From positions 1,674,001 to 1,738,000 of the forward strand of contig SPDT01000001.1 of the NCBI GenBank assembly GCA_008477525.1: 64,000 nt of DNA, in the 5' to 3' direction. Source of the DNA: Hypomyces perniciosus. Lineage: Eukaryota > Ascomycota > Sordariomycetes > Hypocreales > Hypocreaceae. The notes under the pieces are model-generated. The model ran no database searches. It had not been told where the DNA came from and worked only from the letters and a program-made list of their open reading frames with translations. Numbering within the stretch: the stretch's first letter is position 1; each line of letters opens with the position of its first letter. The position numbers and the translations under genes are program-made. Positions 45,868 through 60,253 of the stretch are shown in pieces.

Positions 45868-46452
45868 TGTGATTAGAGAGAATTATGTTAAATATCTCAC
45901 GCAAAAGGATCGCAGAATACAATTGACCTGGTGAGGAAGTGTGAGGGATTGATGATGTTCTCGTACGCTTTGCGACAGAGGGATCAAGTCGAATGTGGAG
46001 CTATCTTCCAACAGCTTCCAGAAAGTTTTGCCAATTTTTTCCCGCCGGATCGGCTCGGGATTTCCCCTGTTCCGGCCTCCATGAAGGCTCGATAGCCTCA
46101 CCCGATTCCGGGCCGGCGTACGGAGAAGTATCACTAGTACCTATCATCAAATTGGACCGAGGAACAATGAAATGTTCAATAACAGAAAATCTTCAATATT
46201 TAGTCTAGCATGCTAACATATATATTAATTTGATGTGTCTATCTTAGGTACTCCTGTTCACTTATATCCCATACACCCTGAGGCTGCTTTATATCCTTGT
46301 AACTGCTATCTGACATGTGCTTCATGTTCATCTCCAGTCATGAATCCTTTTCGGAGGCAGTTGTCCGATCACCCAAAACGCCCACCCCTGTATTATCCCA
46401 AATCGCATAATCCAAAAACACTATGGCATCGCCATTATGCACAGTTTGTTGT
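45868..46452. other. HSP10 promoter and kinase 3' flank
   Basis: The region holds the HSP10 promoter and the 3' end of the kinase gene. No other gene is seen. Confidence 0.6.
46016..46028 (-). promoter_or_regulatory. Putative heat-shock element upstream of HSP10
   Basis: TTCCAGAAAGTTT on the + strand contains alternating TTC/GAA units (TTC-nn-GAA-nn-TTt) about 150 bp upstream of the HSP10 ATG, matching the heat-shock factor site. Function is inferred. Confidence 0.5.
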
Positions 46453-49299
46453 TCAAGACTTTTGCCCCTGGCCCTGGCCCTGGCCCTGCTGCTGCTGTTG
46501 CTGCTGTTGCTGCTGAGAGCTTGGTGGTTCGAGGACATGCTCATGGTCTTCAGCAGGGATCACTTCCCCATTTTCAAGCTGCTGGCAGATCACAGTGTCA
46601 GCCACCCATGGCTCCTCCAGGATTTCCTCCATTCCCGCACGAGTCTTGGGGTTGACGTCCAGCATGCGATGAATGATGTGACGACTATCTCGGGGAAGCA
46701 GTCGGAGAATACGCCACGGTCCTCTGATAACCTCTTTCTTCTCCCCATTTGTGCCTTGGGTCTGTGACTGGGTCTCGGGGACAAGAGTAGTTGCATCCGA
46801 GTCTTGTCTCTTGTGACCGTGATGGTGATGGTGATGGCGATGATTGTGGCCCTTGTCCTTCAGGTCATCTTCCGTCAGGAATTCTCGCGGTTGCGCTGAC
46901 GATAGATCATTAGTAGATTTGGGCCGTACCAGGTTGCTCGGGTCGTGTCCAGGGGTTGGCTCGGCCGCAAAGAGCTTGTACGAATTATCTGTCATGCGCG
47001 GGATCTTCCATGGGAAACGGCGCAATGTCATGCAGCAGAAAATGATTGCCAGAGACCAAATGTCGACTGCCTCAGCGTCATATTCCTTAGAATCATAGAC
47101 TTCGGGGGCGAGATACGGATCAGAACCGACAATTCCTATATAAAAGATTAGCAACGGAACACCATGTCAAGTTATTTTGATCAGAATGACATACCTTTGG
47201 CCGGAACGGACCCGCTCTCGAAGGGATATTTGAAGACATGGGCACTACCGAAATCGATAATCTTCATGATACCCTTGTCGCTAACGACGACATTGTCGAG
47301 CTTGAGATCACGGTGCGCAAGGCCCATGCTGTGCAGGTAGGTCACGCCGTTCAGGATCTGTAGGAAACTACACCTGACTTCCTCTCGTGACATCTTGCCA
47401 GTCATGACGATTGCGAATAGGTCAAAGGGCGCATACTCCATAACCTCAAACCAGCGTCCCTTTTCCTGCAGAATATCCAGGGTCTCAATGACGTTGCCGT
47501 GGTGAAGAGTAGAACCGACGCAGAACTCAGCGGTGACCTTTTTGTTGTATTCCTTCTCAGTCTCGTATGTGTGCCTAGCCCGGAATTCTTTGACGGCGAA
47601 GACGGTGCCATCTTCTTTTCGGCGCATCAGCCTGACAGAACCGCCAGCTCCGGACCCAAGCACCTTTCCAAGTTTGCCGTATTTTGAGGTCAGTCCATGA
47701 TCATCTGAGAATGGCAGCTGCTGCGTTGAGCGGTTACTATGTGAGGATTTGCAGAGCGTCGTCTTCATGGATGGTGCTGGGGATGACTCCCTCTTCTTAT
47801 GATGCCCAGGTTTCCGGAAAAATCGTTTCAAGTCTGACATTGAGCCTTGCGAGGCATGCCCATGGGCATGAATACCCTCATTTGAACCTGACTCATCGCC
47901 ACCGTTCTTGTGCGAGGGGTAGAGACCGAGGCTTGACTTGGACGAACTCGGCGAAGACGAGTGTTTCTTTTTCCGGGAGAAGACGAACCTCGCATCCACT
48001 GAATGCCTGGTGGGGTGTTGCTGTTGAGGAGGACGCCGGCCCTTGGCGTATGGATCGTTTACATCACCAATGGGTGTCATGGGCTTCGAGTAATAGTGAG
48101 AAGCTGAGCTCCGGGTTGGGCTGGATTCACGAGACACCGGAACGGAGCCGGGACCAACGCCAAAGAGTCCTTTCCTATGTGATCGGGCATCTCCCACTTG
48201 TTCGTCCGCAGACGAGGACCTGTGCATGGCTTGATCTGAAGACGCGGGCCGGTATACGAGATGCTTGCGCTCAGCAGTAGTTGGTGACTTTTCGTGGGAG
48301 GAGGAGGGGTGCGGAGTGATGATGTGCGGGTCGTGAGCGATCACACCGGGTGCACCGATGTCTTTGTTTGACCTCGAAGGGTCCGATCCAGCCGGTGTGA
48401 GGGGAGGCGAGGTCAATGCTGAGAGTCTGGGGCTTCCATGAGGCGATTGCCAGCCCGAAGAATTGGGGGTCGGGATTCTTGTCGATTCAGCCGATACATC
48501 TTCTCGAGACGGGACCTAAATGTAGGAGAGCGGTTTAGCAGGCGTAGGCGTGTTTGGGGGTCGCAAAGAGACGGGGACATGGTTTGCAAGGATGTGGTGA
48601 AAGGACTTGGCTTGGCTAGCAAGTAGTTGGGAAGGTGGATGGTTATGAGATGCAGCCACTCAGGCACAAGACAATGCAATGTATTCGGTGTGGCGTGAAA
48701 GGGTCTCGGTTGTGCAGTGCAGCAAGGAGCAGCTCTTGATTCATTCGACAGAAGAGAGACCTGTTTCACTGGGACTTACTCTCGACGGCGGCAGGGAGAA
48801 GGCTTCGAAACCGCCAAAGGTACTCATTCGGCGCTCCTGCAGCGGCAATCCGCGCAATGACTTTGTAAAGGCCCTGATCTGGTCGGCAGTCACCTCATTG
48901 AAGGAGTTGTCGGGCTCTGCGGAGGCGTCTGCGGAGACGGCGGCTGGCGGAGGAGCATCTGGAGAGATCTCCTCTACTGCAGAGGAGAATCGGACGGAGG
49001 GGGCATTATCACGAGCTTTGGTTTTCGGGGCCTCGACACTGGGAGGAGTGTCGGAGATCTTCTCAGGAGCCTCGGGCGCTGCGAAACGACATGTCAGTGA
49101 GCATTCCGAGGCGTTTGGATTGCGTGCAGACTGATGCTGCTGCTTCTTTTTTTTGCAGTGGGGGTTCGGGCTGCTGTCCAATGTCTCAAACACCAGAAGG
49201 CGGAGTGGACCGGGTGTGCCGGAGAGGACGGGATTTGCACGTACCGGCAGCGTTGTGATGCTGATGAGGCTCCTGCTCTGGCGATGGCGTATTATCCAT
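46453..49299 (-). CDS. Ser/Thr protein kinase, Sat4/Hal4-Hal5 family
   Basis: Four exons (49299-49245, 49078-48780, 48515-47195, 47135-46453) give 785 residues. HAL-family kinases stabilise plasma-membrane K+ and nutrient transporters and set salt tolerance. The first 395 residues are Ser/Pro/His-rich and disordered. The kinase domain has GSGAGG (about 405), Lys in FAVKEF (about 427), HRDLKLDN (about 519) and DFG (about 539). The activation segment leads to GSDPYLAPE, followed by a long insert with a His run (about 650). The C-terminus ends in ten Gln then four GQ repeats, coded by a CAG/CAA and CAGGGC-type tract. The start ATG gives MDNTPSPEQ; an earlier non-ATG frame is open but not favoured. 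The 166-nt and 264-nt introns are less certain than the last. Confidence 0.88.
46463..46514 (-). repeat. Coding CAG/GGCCAG repeat (polyQ and GQ)
   Basis: A trinucleotide plus hexanucleotide tandem repeat encodes the kinase C-terminus (ten Gln, then four GQ units). Length variation between isolates is likely. Confidence 0.8.
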
Positions 49300-51496
49300 G
49301 GGACTGCTGTCTCGTTGCTCTGGCTTTGGCTTTGGCGGAGGAGGACAGAATTGCCTTGCCCGGGAGGGTTGGAAGTTGTGTGAAGAAGAGGAAGAAGAAG
49401 AGTCGAGGGCCAGACGGGTAGCGGAGCGCAGCCCGGGAAGCCGAAGCGACAAACTTGTTCTTAGTTGCAGGACCTTGAAGACCTACCACAAGAAAAAGAA
49501 GCCGACAACGGTGGGGCCTCTCTCTAGAGATGCAACAGGGGGGCGTATTACTCCGTTCTTGGTGGGTATCTTGGCTGTACGACTCCGTAACAGTAGTTGT
49601 CACCTCTTGTTTCCCCTGTCGTCTCGATCGGCTTCTCTTTGGTTCACGATAGTGGTCGTGAAACAAACAAGCAAGCAAACAAACAAACAAACAATGTCCA
49701 CGTCTGCTCTTCTGTGTTGTTACTGTGCACTATGACCAGGTGCAACAAAAGGTACGCATTATTATCAAACGTCACTATCGAGGCAAGGCATAGTATGTAT
49801 GTAGTGCTGAAAATACTTGCCGTCTTGGGAAAAGGCCGGGCCGAAGGTTTGTTATCTAAGTACCTAGGTATCGACATGCTGTGCGTCTGCTGGTTGCGTC
49901 CACTATTACAAGACATGTACGAAGTACGTAATCCAGGAAATTTTCAATTGCGTCAAACCGTCTCTACGCAGGTAGTAGTAAGTAGTAGTACCCCATTTTT
50001 CAGCTCGCCACAAGTTAATATATGCCGTGATGTGATAGCTGTGTTACACTAATATAGACTCGGTATGTTCGGTCCCTTATCGTTGTGTGCGCCCGCCAAC
50101 AGCAACAAATCCTGGTTCCTTATATGTAAGCCCGTCGATATTCCCGGCCTTCATCAATGGCTGACAAGCCTCGACGATCCATTCCTGCCGGCACAGGGCC
50201 CCGGCACAGATGCAGCAGCCAATTCAGTGACCCGGTTTGCCCAATCGAGCCCCAGGCCGTTAAGCAGGTTGGGTGCAGTTGGCTCAAGCTTTAAAGGGCT
50301 TGATGCAACGCTGACAACCCATCGATGGGCGTTGAGGGAGAACAACAGCACAATAATTACTTATCAAACCCGCAGGTCCTCTAGCCCTGTCCCATTCTTC
50401 TGTGGCTCTTCCCAAGTGCGTTGCAGCTTGTTTATTTGTTTGCTTGCTTGCTTGCTTGCATGTGGCCATGATGGATGGGTCTGTGATCAGCAACTTTCTA
50501 CGGCCCCACTGTGGGTAACCCTTTTTTTTTTCTTTCTGCTCAGACGGTTTGAGGTTTAAAAAGGTTGTCTAATGGTTGAAGCCCAGTGAAATCTCCTCCA
50601 TCTGCCAATAGCAAACAATAAAAGAGCCTGGGTTCATGAAGTTTTTTTTTTCCCGTCCCTCGATTAAAATAGACATGTCGAAATTTTTATTGACTCATCG
50701 GCATCGCCGTCCGGGTTCTTCCACTGGATATTAGTGGATCTTGTAAGTTGCCGACTCACGGCTTGGATACTAATATTTGATGAAGGAAAAAACTTCTGGT
50801 CACCAGTGACCACACCCGAATTGCGGGCATAGGCGAATGCATGTACCCTCCCTCCCATTGCCAGGGTTATATCTTGGGTTTTTTACTCTCTTATTTTATG
50901 GGGCAATCTTCCTGATTAAATCCGTGCCTTTTGTTCCTGACATGCAAACGGCAATGAATTAGAGGGTTAATAAATCATCCACCTGGAAAACTAGAAATAC
51001 CCTTATTGCCTCTCTGTAGTGTACTATGTACCCGATGTTGCTTCAATTGCTGGAAATCACTAACATGACTGGATACCTTTGACTCTCCGATATGTGGCAA
51101 ATTGAACTCTCTGACTTCAGCCTCATATGTCAACCGCACTCAGGACAAGAGTCATTTGCATCCACAGGCCATGCGTAACAGGTGCCTATGATTCATAGAG
51201 CTCCAATCGGCACACTATCGAGTGCATTTCTTGTTCCCCAACCGTTGGGTTTCCGGTCAGTTGACCTGACTCTTCCTGATTTATCACAGCCCTCGACGTG
51301 CAAAAAGCAAGTCCAGAGGCGTCAGACAATATCCACCACCACAACTTGCCAATCCTCGTTGTACATTGTCTATTCCAAGCGGTGTTCATAACCATCATAT
51401 GCTCGTTTGTTATACACATGGCCGTGCCCAGCCAGATTGTCCCAACACGTCGTTGATATAGGGATCCTATCCCGCAACTCCCTTTCGTGAAACCTG
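49300..51496. other. Intergenic, no recognised gene
   Basis: This holds the kinase promoter, an AAAC/AAGC tetranucleotide tract (49668-49694), a GCTT repeat (50438-50459), and a dispersed motif copy at 49918. No gene is seen over 2.2 kb. Confidence 0.6.
50438..50459. repeat. (TTGC)n repeat
   Basis: Five tandem TTGC-type units lie in non-coding DNA. A related AAGC/AAAC tract lies at 49668-49694. Confidence 0.75.
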
Positions 51497-52035
51497 TTAG
51501 GCCACCACATCGATTCCAATTGACTTGGCTTGGTAAATTATTGAGCGGCACAACCCCTCGAGGGACAATCCAGACAGCCGCAGTTCGGATTGCTTGATCT
51601 TGGCGATTTCGTATACATGTTTTAAGCTGATAGTGCCAACCTTCTCATGTCCCGGCTTGGTTGCACCTTTCCTCTTGCCCTTCTTTCCCATCGGGGCGTC
51701 CACGGCGTTTAATAGTAACCATGACGTTTGTGGTGTTCTGAGATCGAAGATAAAGGATCGGTCGGGTCGAACAGTCACGCGACAAGGCATTGGCGTCCCC
51801 GGTGTGATGTGGGCAGTTCTCGCATTGAACTCCTAGTTGAAAGAGAGTCAATATCGAAAGTAAAAGCTGTAGCGATAGCTTTTCGGGGATGATATACCTT
51901 GCAAAAGTCCATAGATTTCACACCCTTGCTTCCCAATGCAGGGCCGACTGGCGGGCTTGGACTCGCCTGACCAGCTCCCACGATGAGCTTGACAATCTGG
52001 TCAGCGCCGCCGAAGGCGCCCTTGGCTTTGGACAT
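51497..52035 (-). CDS. MRPL19: Mitochondrial large-subunit ribosomal protein uL11m
   Basis: Two exons (52035-51898, 51832-51497) give 157 residues. uL11m binds the GTPase-associated region of the large mitoribosomal rRNA. The bacterial-type uL11 sequence is clear: [22 protein letters not shown], then [22 protein letters not shown] spanning the splice, and the C-terminal rRNA-binding half with [15 protein letters not shown] and [13 protein letters not shown]. The lack of cytosolic L12-type features and the bacterial motif order indicate the mitochondrial protein. A cleavable presequence is not obvious, which is usual for this protein. The 65-nt intron is phase 0. It diverges from KRR1 over 360 bp. 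Confidence 0.92.
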
Positions 52036-53361
<1,326 letters not shown>

Positions 53362-53552
53362 TGTGTGGTCTGGAGATTTTGGATTAACGGTGGAAGAGAG
53401 GACTACAGTATGTTTGGTATTGCGGCTATGCCAGAATCCTTTGCTGTTTGCTGATTCTGCATGGCGTATCATTGCTCATGTATATCAAATCTGAGGCAGA
53501 ATGCCACATTTCTTTGTTTACAAAATTGGCCCGCGTTCTACAAGCCTTTGTC

Positions 53553-54710
53553 CTACAGCTTCGGTGAGGAGCCCTCTGTCTCGACCTCAATGACCAACTT
53601 GCCGAATTGCTTCCCCTGCTCCATATCCGCAAACAGCTCGTTGATCGCCTCAATGTTGTCCAGGCCCTTGACCGTCTTGCTAATGACAGGCCGGATCTTC
53701 TTCTCCTTGACAAAAGCAACCATGTCCCTAAACTCCTTCCTGGATCCCATCGTCGTGCCCTTGAGCTCTACGTTGGCTAGCACAGCTTGCATCACCCAAT
53801 CCATTTTGGGGGACACAGTCATACCATACTGAGCAATGACGCCACCCGGCTTGAGCAGCTTGACCGTCTTGGCTACCAGTTTCCCTCCCGCGCCATCAAT
53901 GACGGCATCGAGATATGGTCTGTCCTTGGGGAGCAGGGTAGCCAGGTCCTTCTCCCAGGTCTCGTTCTTGTAATTGATGCCGCCCTTGGCGCCCATGACC
54001 TTTGCCTTGTCGATCTTGACCTGGTCCCCGGACGAGACGTAGATGTTACATCCAAAAGCCACACCGAACTGCAGCACCTGAAGTGCGACACCGCCGCCTA
54101 TACCTGTGACGAGGATATTGCTCCCCGGAAACGCAGCTCCGCTCTTGGTTACCAAGGCGCGCCATCCAGTCAATCCCACCAGCGGGAGCGCCGCACCCTC
54201 AACGGGGGAGAGGTGCTCTGGCGCAGGCTCGACTTCATCCTCGCTCACGACAACGTAGTCTTGCGCGGTACCCATGTCAGTCAGTTTGCTTGAGCCTGTG
54301 ATGCTGAACTTGAGGGCATTTTCCGGGCCGGCTGGATCGGACACCCACCCGCGCATGGGCGTTAGCAGGACAGGCTTGTGGAGGAGATGTGTGCGGGTGA
54401 CCTGTGGCCCGACTTCGACGACAGTGCCGTAGCCATCGGCGAGCAGAGGGTTGGTGAAGGAGATGGCTGGGTATTGGTGGTGCCGGATGAAGAGATCGCG
54501 GTGATTGAGAGCGGCTGCGCTGAGACGCACGAGGAGCTCGCGAGGGCCTGGTGAAGGCTTGGGGACCTCTTTGATTTGAATGCTAAGAGAAGCTTTGTTA
54601 GTTTGGTGATGGTTGATAGATGTGATGAAATGAGCTGCCAGAGAAGCTTACGGATAGTAGACTTCCCCAGGCTTGCCCTCAATTTGCTTAAGAGTAAGAA
54701 CTCGTGGCAT
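53553..54710 (-). CDS. Medium-chain dehydrogenase/reductase, Zn-independent quinone-oxidoreductase type
   Basis: Two exons (54710-54652, 54582-53553) give 362 residues. The GroES-like N-terminus (ELLVRLSAAALNHRDLFIRHH) precedes a Rossmann domain with NILVTGIGGGVALQVLQFG and an NADP-type nucleotide site. The catalytic-zinc Cys of classic alcohol dehydrogenases (GxGHE...) is absent, and the NHRD segment resembles YogA/quinone oxidoreductase-like members, so a zinc-free NADPH-dependent reductase is likely. The substrate cannot be predicted. Gene is convergent with KRR1, 191 bp between stops. Intron 69 nt, GTAAGC donor. Confidence 0.88.
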
Positions 54711-57700
54711 GGTAGCAGCTCTAGCAAGTGAATTGGCTTAACTGGGCCAGGTTTTGTCAGACAAAAGTTGGGATTACTTGGAAGGAATTTATTATTAAAT
54801 GATGTGATATCTTGACATACCTATATGGAGGTCGGAGCACGGTATGACATCAACCCCGCGTGGACCTCGGCCCGGATTAAGATGCATGCTCGGTCAAGTG
54901 GGAACTGATTCGCATTTGTAATCCATATCAACATTTACGAAGTGAGGATGTGATAAAATCCACACAAGAATACAAATGTATCAATGAATACCATTACAGG
55001 TAGAATCTGCTCTGTTTATACGGAGTGCTCCGTACGAGCATCGTAGGTGGGTGAGATGTGGTTAATTTTGACTCTGTGTAGGCGGCATTCATCCCTGTAT
55101 AAATGGCATTAAAAATGAGACAGACTATGGAGTGCACCAGGAGGATCCACCCGGATGGTAATAAGAAGACTGAAAGCCCGAGTGTGCTAAATATTGAGGA
55201 GTTTATGGATCAAGTGGTGACAAAGCTCAGTCAAGGAAACGAGATGACCACGGATATGGGCAACAACTTGATGATAACCGGTGTGATGCTTTCGAACCGC
55301 ACTGGCTAGTATTTCTCCTAGAGAAAACGGATGGATCAAGCTCTCATACTATTACAACACTAACTAGTAGGACAAGAGATCTAGGCTGTTTTCTGCTGCC
55401 GGCTTCGGATAAGGAGCTCTTGGCACTTCTTTAAGCCCTGTTAATAAAGAGCCGCATTAGTCTCGAAGAAGCGAGTCCGAATACGGAGGATAGCTAGGCT
55501 GAGTGTGTCGGGATTTCGATCCGGTATTTCGAGGTTGGTTTCATCGTCGTCAAACTCGACAGGAGTGTAAGCCTCGTCGACACATCTCGCCCAATGCAGA
55601 ATCCCGTCTTCGCTATCTGCATCATCGTACATGTCAGAGAGTTTTTTTTCAAGTTTTAAATATTTAGTATTTTAATTCTCCGCCGTTGGTAGATATATAT
55701 TCCCACTTTCTCCGTAATCGCAATGGTAAAGGGCGACCACCATATGTAAGGCCGCCACCGGCCCTCTCAGCCAGCTCACGTCTCAATTGCCTTCGTACAA
55801 GCAAATTACTAACAAGGGAGTTATATTAAAGTAGGCAGGCTGTTTCAATACTAGTACTAATGTCTCTGGGTACTCAAAGGTTTTCCAGGTATTACCACTC
55901 CGGCGTATCGAGGTTCGGGTCCTTTACGATCGAGAGTTTGAATTGGGAGATATCCGCCGTTGATACGACGTAAACGACAGAGATACGTGGAGCCCTGCAG
56001 AAGAGATGACGACGAGTCGACAACAGGGTCGCCCTGGGATTATGAATCAAGGACAGCAGTGCAAGGGTGCCCTGTTAGGGGTTACTTGGCTGAACAGTGC
56101 CACAGAACGCCACAGGACTTGTAGTGTGGTAAGAGTTCAAAGAATATTATAAGTGCCTTGGAAATGCCTTCGGGAGATCAGCACAGTCATCGTGGCGACC
56201 CTACGGAGTAATACCTTCATGCCTCTTTCGTGCTTATGCGGGGCTCTGATGCACTAGCCACGCGTTAGACCCCTTCACTCCTCCACATATGTAGAAACGA
56301 ACAAATGAGGGTTCAAGTCGAGACTCTCTGAGACTCTTGCTAATGCGAACAAGGTAGGAAAACCCGGTGCTCCTTAAATAGATAAAGATGACTAATAGGA
56401 GGAACCAGGACTTGAACTTACTTGCAGTCTCGAGGAATTCGTTGCAAGGCCTTTTGTGTTAGAATGTAACATCATTATATGTGGCGATGTGATTATGCAT
56501 TGTAGCAGTGACAGGATGAAATTCTTTAGAAAATGCTACTGCTCTGTGTCGGCAAGGGGGGATTCCATGCAGTTGGAGGCACAATAGCCGCCAAGTTTAC
56601 TGTAGGGACTCAGTTTTGGTATGCTTTCACTATTACATGTACTTCTTCTTATGTGTGTTGAGTTGCAGGCTCCGGTGTCGACTGTAATAAAACATTTACT
56701 TTTGCAATGTCTTGTCAGAGGATCTTGGGCTCTGTTACCTTAGGAAGCCCGAGCTCAACGACCGAGTCCGGCCTTGTTATTGGTAATACAACCGTTGGTG
56801 AATTGAAGCAGTAGTCTCAGTGCGATCTTCAACCACCCGCTTCCCCATTGGTGGCCGCTGGTAGGATTACAACCCCCAGCCCCTTCCAACATCTTATCCC
56901 CCAAATAAGCTCGGCGTGAAACTTTATTCTCTATACGAGTAGTACTCCGTAATATCTTCTGAATTATCGTTCCCCCCACACTCCCCCAGCGGGAAGACCT
57001 CGTATTGCTGACTAGCTGCAAATCTTAGGCAACTCGCAGGATGATGACTGATATTACTAATTTGCAACTACCAAGTATGAGTATGTATATTGTATGGGTA
57101 AATAATGGCCTTGTCTAATTAAACGCCCTGTTACTTAGAATACAATACTATTGACTGGTCCCATTTCAGGAAGGCAATATTGTCAAGAGTAGATTATACT
57201 TTGTAGGCAACGGTAGGTGCTCTGTACCCTATTCATATTTAGGACAAGTAGGAACTCGACTTTTTGGCAAAGGTAAAATCATGGATAAGAAGCAACAAAT
57301 GACGAGAGGAATAGATCAGTAGGTCTGTGACTGTTACATAAACAAAGTCGATGTCTTGTCGAACAACACTCCCTGGTTTAAAGACAAGCTATATCCATGT
57401 CTAAGTGTAGCAAACGGATCTCATCTATCGTCAAGTAGTACTATTAATTCAACAAGTCGTTAGGTTTGCCCGCATTTCAAATGATTTTCATAACCTTATT
57501 AGCTAGCCCTTCGGAACTAACGATCTGAATTTGGCTCCTTGGGATAAGGTGGGCGTGTGCATAGAGTGACATCTATCTACCACCAAAGAATGGAGCTACT
57601 AATGCTCAATACTACTGCTTATTGAATCCGCAATACTTAGAATTAAGGGAACGCCCGGATAGATCGTTGGGCCTTGCTTCTTGGTTTTAGTAGTAGAGTC

Positions 57701-59229
57701 CTTAATGGCCTACAGTAATCCATATAGACTAGCCTGGTTGGGAAGAGCCAATTGCCTGTATCTATACATGCGCATTTATGACCTTACTCCGTTCTCTACC
57801 AGCAGATTGTTGGTGATAAGAAGTTAGGATGTACTATCGCTCTAGGTGTATAGAAATTATTCTATATGAGTAGATATTCTGTATGAGCAGAAGGAATTAC
57901 GTACTACCAAGGCCCATACTACTTTACAGCATGGTTATTGTTGCCTATAGATCCAGTTCCCACTACTGGTTACCCAGTTGTAGTATGTACATGCCGCTAA
58001 TGTATCTAATAAGGAGTTAATGGGAACGGGTGCTGATGATATTTGGCAAACTATGGCAGTAGCCTCCGGCACAGTAGCTAATATATAAGTGAAGGACATG
58101 TCAAACCGTTGTACCAGACCAGCAAAAGTGAAGTGTACACCTCAGCAATTGTAGCTGATAGTGCAGGTTATATTGCATTTGACAGGACAAGACTTGAATC
58201 CTCCTAATAGAACGCTTGCTACCAATTCTTTATATGTTCATTTTCTTCATACATCTGCCAGATGAGTACGGCAATCAATATATAGCATTGCTGATATTCT
58301 GTTTAATAAAACTACACGCCGTCGCAATAAGAATTATGCTAATCTGGATTAATAATCCTTACCGGAATCATTTATATAGAGTAGTACCACTATTATGCAC
58401 AATGTTCTAAATTTTAGCTTAAAACAGCATCCTGCAACCAGTTAAGCCTATTTAGATAACCTACGAAATCAAGGCACTATTAGACCCATCGACTTTATTA
58501 GCATGCAAGGTCTATCAGCACTAGTTCGGCATGGCATAATGCCATTGGCATTATCTTATTAACTATCTATAGTGGTATGAGAACTTGTTATCAATGCTTA
58601 CAGGTAGTGGTATAGAAATACCTCTTAGGTAGATAATGATATAACTGCCCACTTCTTAGGTAGAAACGTAATTATAATTCATTGCTTTCCATGATGCCAG
58701 CTTTCATATCTATATGAAGAACTTGATATCTATGTATCTCTTAGTATAGATGAGGGATCATAGGACTACTATGCATATATCAATGTATAAATATTTGGTC
58801 TGCAGTTAGTCTGAAACCGTTTACTTGGATACCCAGGTAATGTACTATTTCCAAGCTTGTCGGATGGCCAGGTAGTTAGATAGGTAATGGGGTGAAATTA
58901 ACTTGCTTGCTTCTAACAGGTAATGGAGGGACGTACGCAACTCCCCATCTAGTATCTGCAGGGCAACACACTACTCAGGATGCCCTACAGGGGTAGTCTA
59001 TGCAGATGAAGTGGTTCCAATTCCTAAATGTAATCAGAGGGTCTAACTACCTACGTTCAACTAGCTCACCTCCACACAAGGTGCAGTGGCCATGGAAAAC
59101 ATCACGTCTATCATATGCTTTGCAAACAAGTATAAAGATAGACCGACCTGTCTGTCCCCCAGTAATCTTATACTACTCACCATAAACACACTTCAACAAT
59201 CTTCTCTGCACACGACGAGACCTTTCACA
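54711..59229. other. AT-rich gene-poor region
   Basis: About 4.5 kb with no intact gene. It holds two short open frames of no recognised family (55103-55309 +, 55441-55632 -), motif copies at 56203 and 56943, and long AT-rich stretches (57.0-59.0 kb) rich in TA steps. This fits decayed or RIP-affected repeats, but no repeat family can be named. Confidence 0.6.
55441..55632 (-). CDS. Small acidic ORF, doubtful
   Basis: A 63-residue acidic frame (MYDDADSEDGILHW...ALY) has no recognised family. It may be a relic fragment or chance. Confidence 0.2.
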   Translation of the reverse strand: MYDDADSEDGILHWARCVDEAYTPVEFDDDETNLEIPDRNPDTLSLAILRIRTRFFETNAALY

Positions 59230-60253
59230 ATGCAACTCCCTATCGTTCTTGTCCTCGCTGGCCTTGGCTCCGCTCTTCCAGCCCCGGGGTCGTCCACTCC
59301 CACAACTCCACCTGCTTCTGTCACCCCTGAGGTCAATCTTGTTACCGGTGACAAGTTTAACTTTACTACCATTAACCCGGACGATGCTCACAAGAGATCA
59401 TTGGAGACTTGGAACCCTGAGCATATCGCCTCTTCGGACAACCTGCTCAAGTATATCGAGGACAACAAGGGCGCCAATCACACCATCTACCTTAGCGATA
59501 CTCGTGAACTGATTGACCTCAGCACTGTTGAGCTGTTACCCGCTAAGGAGGGAGACAATAAGCGAGATGTTCCTGAGTAAGTCGAGGGTATATATACCTA
59601 AAGGAAAGCGCCAGGTCTAATATTATATCAAGCTACTGCTGGAAGTACAAGACCAACTGGGCCGAGCAAACCGCGACATGGTGGGATGCTTGGGTTCCAC
59701 TCTCCGAATGCTTTTATAATGAAAAAAGCGCCGGCCAGGCAACACAAACCGTAACCGTAACGTATTCCAAGACTATTGAAACTAACACTGGGTAAGCTTC
59801 CCTTTCTCTCCTTTTCAAGAAATAGTATTATTTCGATTAATGCTCATATTTTTACACGCAGGATTTCCTGGACCATTATCAAGGATGTTCTTACCGTTGC
59901 TGCTGGTGTTTCGGTCAGCCAGACCTGGAGTCAATCTGTTAGCAGTAAGTTGTTACTGGCGTTATTTATCCCGTTGCCTTATACTACTCTTTAACACTAG
60001 CTGACACAATAACACAGAAACCTGCACCATTCCCGCCTTCAGCGTTGGCCAGCTCTGGGGCCAGAAAGAGATTGTCTGGGGATGGATCTGGGAGCAGACC
60101 TGCACGAGATGCCGATTCAGCGGCGGTGTCCGCTGCGTCGACCGCCGCGCCCTAGGTGGTGCCAAAGCTCCCGTTAGCAATCACGAAGCCCGACCTGGCT
60201 GCAGCACTGGTTGGGGAAACGTGTCATGCGATGTGCGTCCATCACACCCCTAA
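59230..60253 (+). CDS. Secreted Cys-rich protein with pro-region
   Basis: Four exons (59230-59576, 59633-59791, 59862-59944, 60018-60253) give 274 residues. A signal peptide (MQLPIVLVLAGLGSALPAPG) leads an acidic, cysteine-free pro-region with two potential Kex2 sites (AHKR, 55-56; NKR, 111-112). Cleavage after the second would release a mature domain of about 162 residues containing all eight cysteines and many Trp residues (DYCWKYKTNW, WTIIKDVLTVAAGVSVSQTW, VWGWIWEQTCTRCRF, GWGNVSCDV). Sites NFT and NHT in the pro-region may be N-glycosylated. No known family is recognised. It resembles fungal secreted candidate effectors in being small, Cys-rich, processed and isolated in AT-rich DNA. Function is unknown. 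All three introns have GTAAG donors. Confidence 0.8.

Noticed and set aside
46423..46767. Leu-rich plus-strand frame
   Set aside because: It is antisense to the kinase polyQ/GQ repeat.
55103..55309. 68-residue frame in the AT-rich tract
   Set aside because: It is short, isolated and has no firm family likeness; possibly a relic, but not supportable.
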